From contig RGCG01000004.1 of assembly GCA_009919275.1 (NCBI GenBank), positions 1 through 63,967 of the forward strand: DNA of 63,967 bases. Reading direction: 5' to 3'. Below the pieces are notes generated by a model. That model worked only from the letters and a program-made list of their open reading frames with translations. It did no database searches and was not told the origin of the DNA. How positions within the stretch are numbered: position 1 is the first letter of the stretch; the number at the start of each line of letters is the position of its first letter. The stretch is from Actinomycetota bacterium. GTDB taxonomy: Bacteria > Actinomycetota > Acidimicrobiia > Acidimicrobiales > Ilumatobacteraceae. The position numbers and the translations under genes were made by a program. Positions 59,442 to 63,967 of this stretch are shown here, in pieces.

Positions 59442-61942
59442 CCCTCGCGCCGACCGGGCTTCCGGTCGAAGCGTGCATCCCCCAGCTCGTCGACGCGTTG
59501 TCGGCACGTTCTCGTTGCATTCTCGTCGCGCCTCCCGGCTCGGGAAAGACAACTCTCGCGCCCATTCGGCTGCTCGAAAGCGGCCTCCTCGGCGACAACG
59601 AGCGAATCGTGATGCTCGAGCCACGCAAGCTCGCCGCGCGGGCCGCAGCCCGACGCATGGCGCAGCTGTTGGGAGAAAAAGTCGGTGACACCGTCGGTTA
59701 CCAGACGCGCGACGAACGCATCATCGGTGCGGGCACCCGGATCGAGGTTCTCACCGAGGGCGTACTCACGCGGCGACTGCAGCACGATCCGGATCTTCCG
59801 GGCGTCGGCGTCGTCATCTTCGACGAGGTACACGAACGCAATCTCCCCGGTGACCTCGGACTTGCTTTGTTGCTTCACGCCCAGCGATCGCTCGGCACGG
59901 CACAACGCGTCGTACTGATGTCGGCCACCCCCGATACCGAACGATGGTCCGAATATCTCGACAATGACGGCGAAGTGCCCGTCGTGTCGAGCGACGGGAC
60001 ATTGTTCCCCGTTGACATCGACTGGTGGCACGCACCAACCGTGCGCAAAGGTCAACGCCGCGACTCGGACAGACTCGAGAACAAGGTTGCCGACACCGTA
60101 TTCCGCGCACTGCGCGAGACCGATGGCGACATTCTCGTCTTCCTGCCGGGGATCGGTGAGATCCGCCGCGCGATCGAAGTTTCATCACGGGTCGTCGACC
60201 CCAACGTCGACCTCTTTCCCCTCGCCGGCGCGTTGAGCCAGGCCGAACAAGACGCCGCCCTCGCACCGAGCCGCCCGGGACGTCGTCGCATCGTGTTTTC
60301 CACCGACATCGCAGAAAGTTCACTGACCGTCGACGGTGTTCGCGTCGTCATCGATTCGGGTCTCGCGCGTTCCCCGCGCTTCGATCCGAACACGGGCATG
60401 TCGAAGCTGTTGATGGGCAACGTCAGTCGCGCGTCGGCCGACCAACGCGCGGGCCGCGCGGGCCGGCTCGGACCGGGTCGCGCGTATCGCCTGTGGCCAC
60501 AGGCCGAGCACCGCTCGCGCCGCGCACACATCGAACCCGAGATCCTCCAGGTTGATCTCGCCGGCCTCGCCCTCGAACTTGCCGCATGGGGTGTCGGTAT
60601 CGACGAGATTCGGTTTCTTGACCAACCGCCTCGCGCCACCTTCGACCAGGCCGGCGAACTGCTGACAATGCTCGAAGCGCTCGACGGCGACGGCCGCGTC
60701 ACCGACCGCGGCCGGGCAATGCTCGCGGTACCTCTGCATCCGCGACTTGCCGCGATGGTCGTCGGCGCACACGACACCGACGTGTGGACGGCGTGCCTTC
60801 TCGCGGCGCTTCTCGAAGATCGCGATGTCGTTCGAGCACCGGCGGGTCGACGTGACGACATCCCCGAAGACCTGTCCTGGCGCATCGAATGCATCGACGA
60901 CCTCGCCTCCGATGACCGCATCGACCGCCGTGCCGCCGCGCGTGTTCGCGAACAGGCCCGGGACATCCTTCGTCGTTCCGAGCGAACCGCCACGTCGGGT
61001 TCGGCACGACCGAACCGTGTCGGGTCGTTGTTGTTGCGTGCCTATCCGGATCGTTTGGCGGTGAGGAAGACCGGAGCCGGGCAGTTTCAGTTGCGCACCG
61101 GCAATGCGGCGTGGGTGCCGAAGGAATCCGACCTCGCCGACGAACAGTTCATCGTTGCTGCCGACGTCGACGGTGACCGCAAGAACACGCGGGTTCGCCT
61201 CGGTGCCGCCATCTCCGCCGACGACATCACCGACCTGCTCGCCGAACACGTGACGGTCAAGAACTCCGTCACGTGGGACCGCGAGCGCAACGACATCGTC
61301 AACTCGATTGAGTGGCGGCTCGACGGCATGAAACTGCGTGACGTGCGACAAAAACCCGCCCCGGGGCCCGACGCCACGGCCGCTCTCGTCGAGCGCGTGC
61401 GTTCAACGAGCCTGCAGGCCCTGCCGTGGGGTCCGACCGCCGAATCACTGGTCGAACGTGTGCGCTTTCTCCATTCGCACGACCCTCGCTGGCCCGACTG
61501 GACAAACAAGGCATTGATTGCGAGTCTCGACGAATGGCTGGCGCCGTACCTGGCCGGGTGCACTTCAAAGAGCGACCTTGACAACCTTGACCTCTCGATC
61601 GTTCTGCGCAGTGGACTTCCCTACGATCTCGGCGCACACCTCGATGAACTCGCACCGGTTCACGTGACGTTGTCGAACGGGCGACAAATGCGCATCACCT
61701 ACCGCGGCGACGACACACCGATGCTCTCGGCCCGTGCACAACACTTCTTCGGCACGTCGGTACACCCGTCAATCATGAACGGTGCGGTGCCGCTCGTCGT
61801 CGAGTTGCTCTCCCCGGCGGATCGGCCGATTCAGTTGACCAGCGATCTGCCCACGTTCTGGGCGGGCACGTGGTCCGAGGTCCGCAAGGACATGGCCGGT
61901 CGATACCCAAAACACGACTGGCCGGTGAATCCCGCCACGTGA
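59438..61942 (+). CDS. hrpB: ATP-dependent helicase HrpB
   Basis: An 834-residue DEAH-box helicase. Motif I is [12 protein letters not shown], motif II is FDEVHERN (DEVH), motif III is MSATPD, motif V is [14 protein letters not shown] and motif VI is [12 protein letters not shown]. The C-terminal HrpB-specific region is complete, with length normal for the family. It is an RNA helicase of poorly known role. GTG 59438 overlaps the preceding stop. Confidence 0.9.
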   Translation: MTLAPTGLPVEACIPQLVDALSARSRCILVAPPGSGKTTLAPIRLLESGLLGDNERIVMLEPRKLAARAAARRMAQLLGEKVGDTVGYQTRDERIIGAGTRIEVLTEGVLTRRLQHDPDLPGVGVVIFDEVHERNLPGDLGLALLLHAQRSLGTAQRVVLMSATPDTERWSEYLDNDGEVPVVSSDGTLFPVDIDWWHAPTVRKGQRRDSDRLENKVADTVFRALRETDGDILVFLPGIGEIRRAIEVSSRVVDPNVDLFPLAGALSQAEQDAALAPSRPGRRRIVFSTDIAESSLTVDGVRVVIDSGLARSPRFDPNTGMSKLLMGNVSRASADQRAGRAGRLGPGRAYRLWPQAEHRSRRAHIEPEILQVDLAGLALELAAWGVGIDEIRFLDQPPRATFDQAGELLTMLEALDGDGRVTDRGRAMLAVPLHPRLAAMVVGAHDTDVWTACLLAALLEDRDVVRAPAGRRDDIPEDLSWRIECIDDLASDDRIDRRAAARVREQARDILRRSERTATSGSARPNRVGSLLLRAYPDRLAVRKTGAGQFQLRTGNAAWVPKESDLADEQFIVAADVDGDRKNTRVRLGAAISADDITDLLAEHVTVKNSVTWDRERNDIVNSIEWRLDGMKLRDVRQKPAPGPDATAALVERVRSTSLQALPWGPTAESLVERVRFLHSHDPRWPDWTNKALIASLDEWLAPYLAGCTSKSDLDNLDLSIVLRSGLPYDLGAHLDELAPVHVTLSNGRQMRITYRGDDTPMLSARAQHFFGTSVHPSIMNGAVPLVVELLSPADRPIQLTSDLPTFWAGTWSEVRKDMAGRYPKHDWPVNPAT

Positions 61943-61988
61943 CCGCAGCCCGTGGCGCGCGGACGTGCATCTGCCACTGGTCAACCCC

Positions 61989-61994
61989 TACCGT
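61989..61994 (+). promoter_or_regulatory. -10 box of fumarase gene
   Basis: TACCGT lies 6 nt before ATG 62001; no Shine-Dalgarno sequence. Confidence 0.55.
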
Positions 61995-62000
61995 GGGGTC

Positions 62001-63653
<1,653 letters not shown>

Positions 63654-63658
63654 ACGGC

Positions 63659-63684
63659 AGAGGCGGGGTTCGCACCCCGCCTCT
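63659..63684 (+). terminator. strong hairpin after fumarase gene
   Basis: AGAGGCGGGGT-TCGC-ACCCCGCCTCT is a perfect 11-bp stem with a UUCG-like tetraloop, starting 5 nt after the stop. A 31-bp identical copy recurs at the right end of the window. Confidence 0.75.
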
Positions 63685-63689
63685 CACCG

Positions 63690-63708
63690 CTTTCTCGCCA
63701 GATTGAAG
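63690..63708. repeat. 19-nt inverted copy of tRNA anticodon-arm sequence
   Basis: CTTTCTCGCCAGATTGAAG matches, on the opposite strand with one mismatch, the anticodon-arm region of the tRNA at 63833-63904 (63860-63878). Confidence 0.7.
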
Positions 63709-63730
63709 AATCACATCCTAAGCGTGCAAC

Positions 63731-63756
63731 AGCCCGGCAACTCTCGTTGCCGGGCT
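63731..63756. terminator. second hairpin between fumarase and tRNA genes
   Basis: AGCCCGGCAAC-TCTC-GTTGCCGGGCT is a perfect 11-bp stem. It lies downstream of the minus-strand tRNA and could terminate it, or the fumarase transcript. Confidence 0.6.
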
Positions 63757-63832
63757 GACTACTCGAGTATCCCCACGTCGCCACCGCAGGTAAGAACCCA
63801 GCACGAGCCCGATCCCTCTTTCGTTTTGTCGG

Positions 63833-63904
63833 AGTCGAAGACCGGAATCGAACCGGCACCTTCGATCTGGCGAGAAAGATGTGCTGCCGTTACACCACTT
63901 CGAC
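63833..63904 (-). tRNA. aberrant tRNA gene, isotype unassigned
   Basis: A 72-nt cloverleaf-like sequence on the minus strand. The acceptor stem GTCGAAG/CTTCGAC, the D-arm GTGT/GCAC with a GTAACGG-type loop, and the T-arm GCCGG-TTCGATT-CCGGT are normal. The anticodon arm, TCTTTCTCGCCAGATCG, does not form a 5-bp stem with a 7-nt loop. Only ATCT/AGAT with an 8-nt loop can pair. The D-arm resembles actinobacterial tRNA-Gln. It may be a degraded or converted tRNA, or an assembly chimera. CCA is not encoded. Confidence 0.5.
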
Positions 63905-63941
63905 ACCAACCACATGTGTGCGAAGCAACTTGGAAGACGGC

Positions 63942-63967
63942 AGAGGCGGGGTTCGCACCCCGCCTCT
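63942..63967. terminator. second copy of the fumarase-terminator hairpin
   Basis: Identical to 63659-63684. The identity extends 5 bases further left, giving a 31-bp direct repeat (63654-63684 and 63937-63967), and the copy reaches the window edge. Confidence 0.7.

Noticed and set aside
63718-63915. Minus-strand ORF across the right-end tRNA
   Set aside because: Its translation (WCNGSTS-like) is the usual artefact of reading through a tRNA gene.

Overview
The window looks like a chromosomal segment of an actinobacterium, most likely of class Acidimicrobiia. This is inferred from the high G+C content, a PafB/PafC pair, a bL37-like ribosomal micro-gene, an F420-type luciferase-like oxidoreductase, two actinobacterial P450s and many acyl-CoA enzymes. 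It is gene-dense and mostly metabolic. I see no phage, IS element, CRISPR array or origin.

Layout. 1-13.8 kb: epoxide-hydrolase-like enzyme, DnaQ-type exonuclease, an operon of the mutase B12 subunit with pafB and pafC, P450, SDR, pgi, acyl-CoA mutase large subunit with a phosphotransferase/DUF6285 pair, nitroreductase and rarD. 13.8-20.7 kb: a minus-strand acyl-CoA catabolic block (CoA ligase, two crotonases, P450, TetR regulator, OB-fold protein, thiolase). 20.8-28.7 kb: bioY, acyl-CoA dehydrogenase, a stand-alone lipoyl protein with E1 alpha and beta of a 2-oxoacid-type dehydrogenase, L,D-transpeptidase and a glycosyltransferase. 28.7-39.4 kb: Rieske oxygenase, argG, M20 peptidase, MFS exporter, and an iron-type ABC importer with a DtxR/IdeR-like box over its promoter. 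39.4-46.9 kb: tRNA-Leu, RecB-like nuclease, bL37, a secreted HNH nuclease with a degenerate duplicate, ferredoxin, prolyl oligopeptidase, flavin reductase and an MBL-fold protein. 47-50 kb: a three-gene unit ending in a UGSC-family selenoprotein with an in-frame UGA. 50-59 kb: mutY, MaoC hydratase, methylsuccinyl-CoA-dehydrogenase-like enzyme, malyl-CoA/methylmalyl-CoA lyase and a CitE-like lyase, suggesting C4/C5-CoA metabolism of the ethylmalonyl-CoA or 3-hydroxypropionate type. 59-64 kb: hrpB, class I fumarase, repeated terminator hairpins and an aberrant tRNA.

Most distinctive points: (1) the selenoprotein with a fdhF-like SECIS hairpin 11 nt after the UGA; (2) a recurring TA-N3-T box 6-9 nt before start codons of many first-in-unit genes, pointing to widespread leaderless transcription; (3) tandem duplications that span stop codons at five gene ends, one of them forming a palindromic array over a promoter; (4) rarD, which has no ATG, GTG or TTG start and probably uses CTG overlapping the upstream stop; (5) convergent citE-like and dienelactone hydrolase genes that have both lost their 3' ends at one junction; (6) a tRNA whose anticodon arm does not fold and matches a nearby inverted 19-nt sequence. 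All calls come from reading the sequence and from recalled family knowledge; no database search was run.
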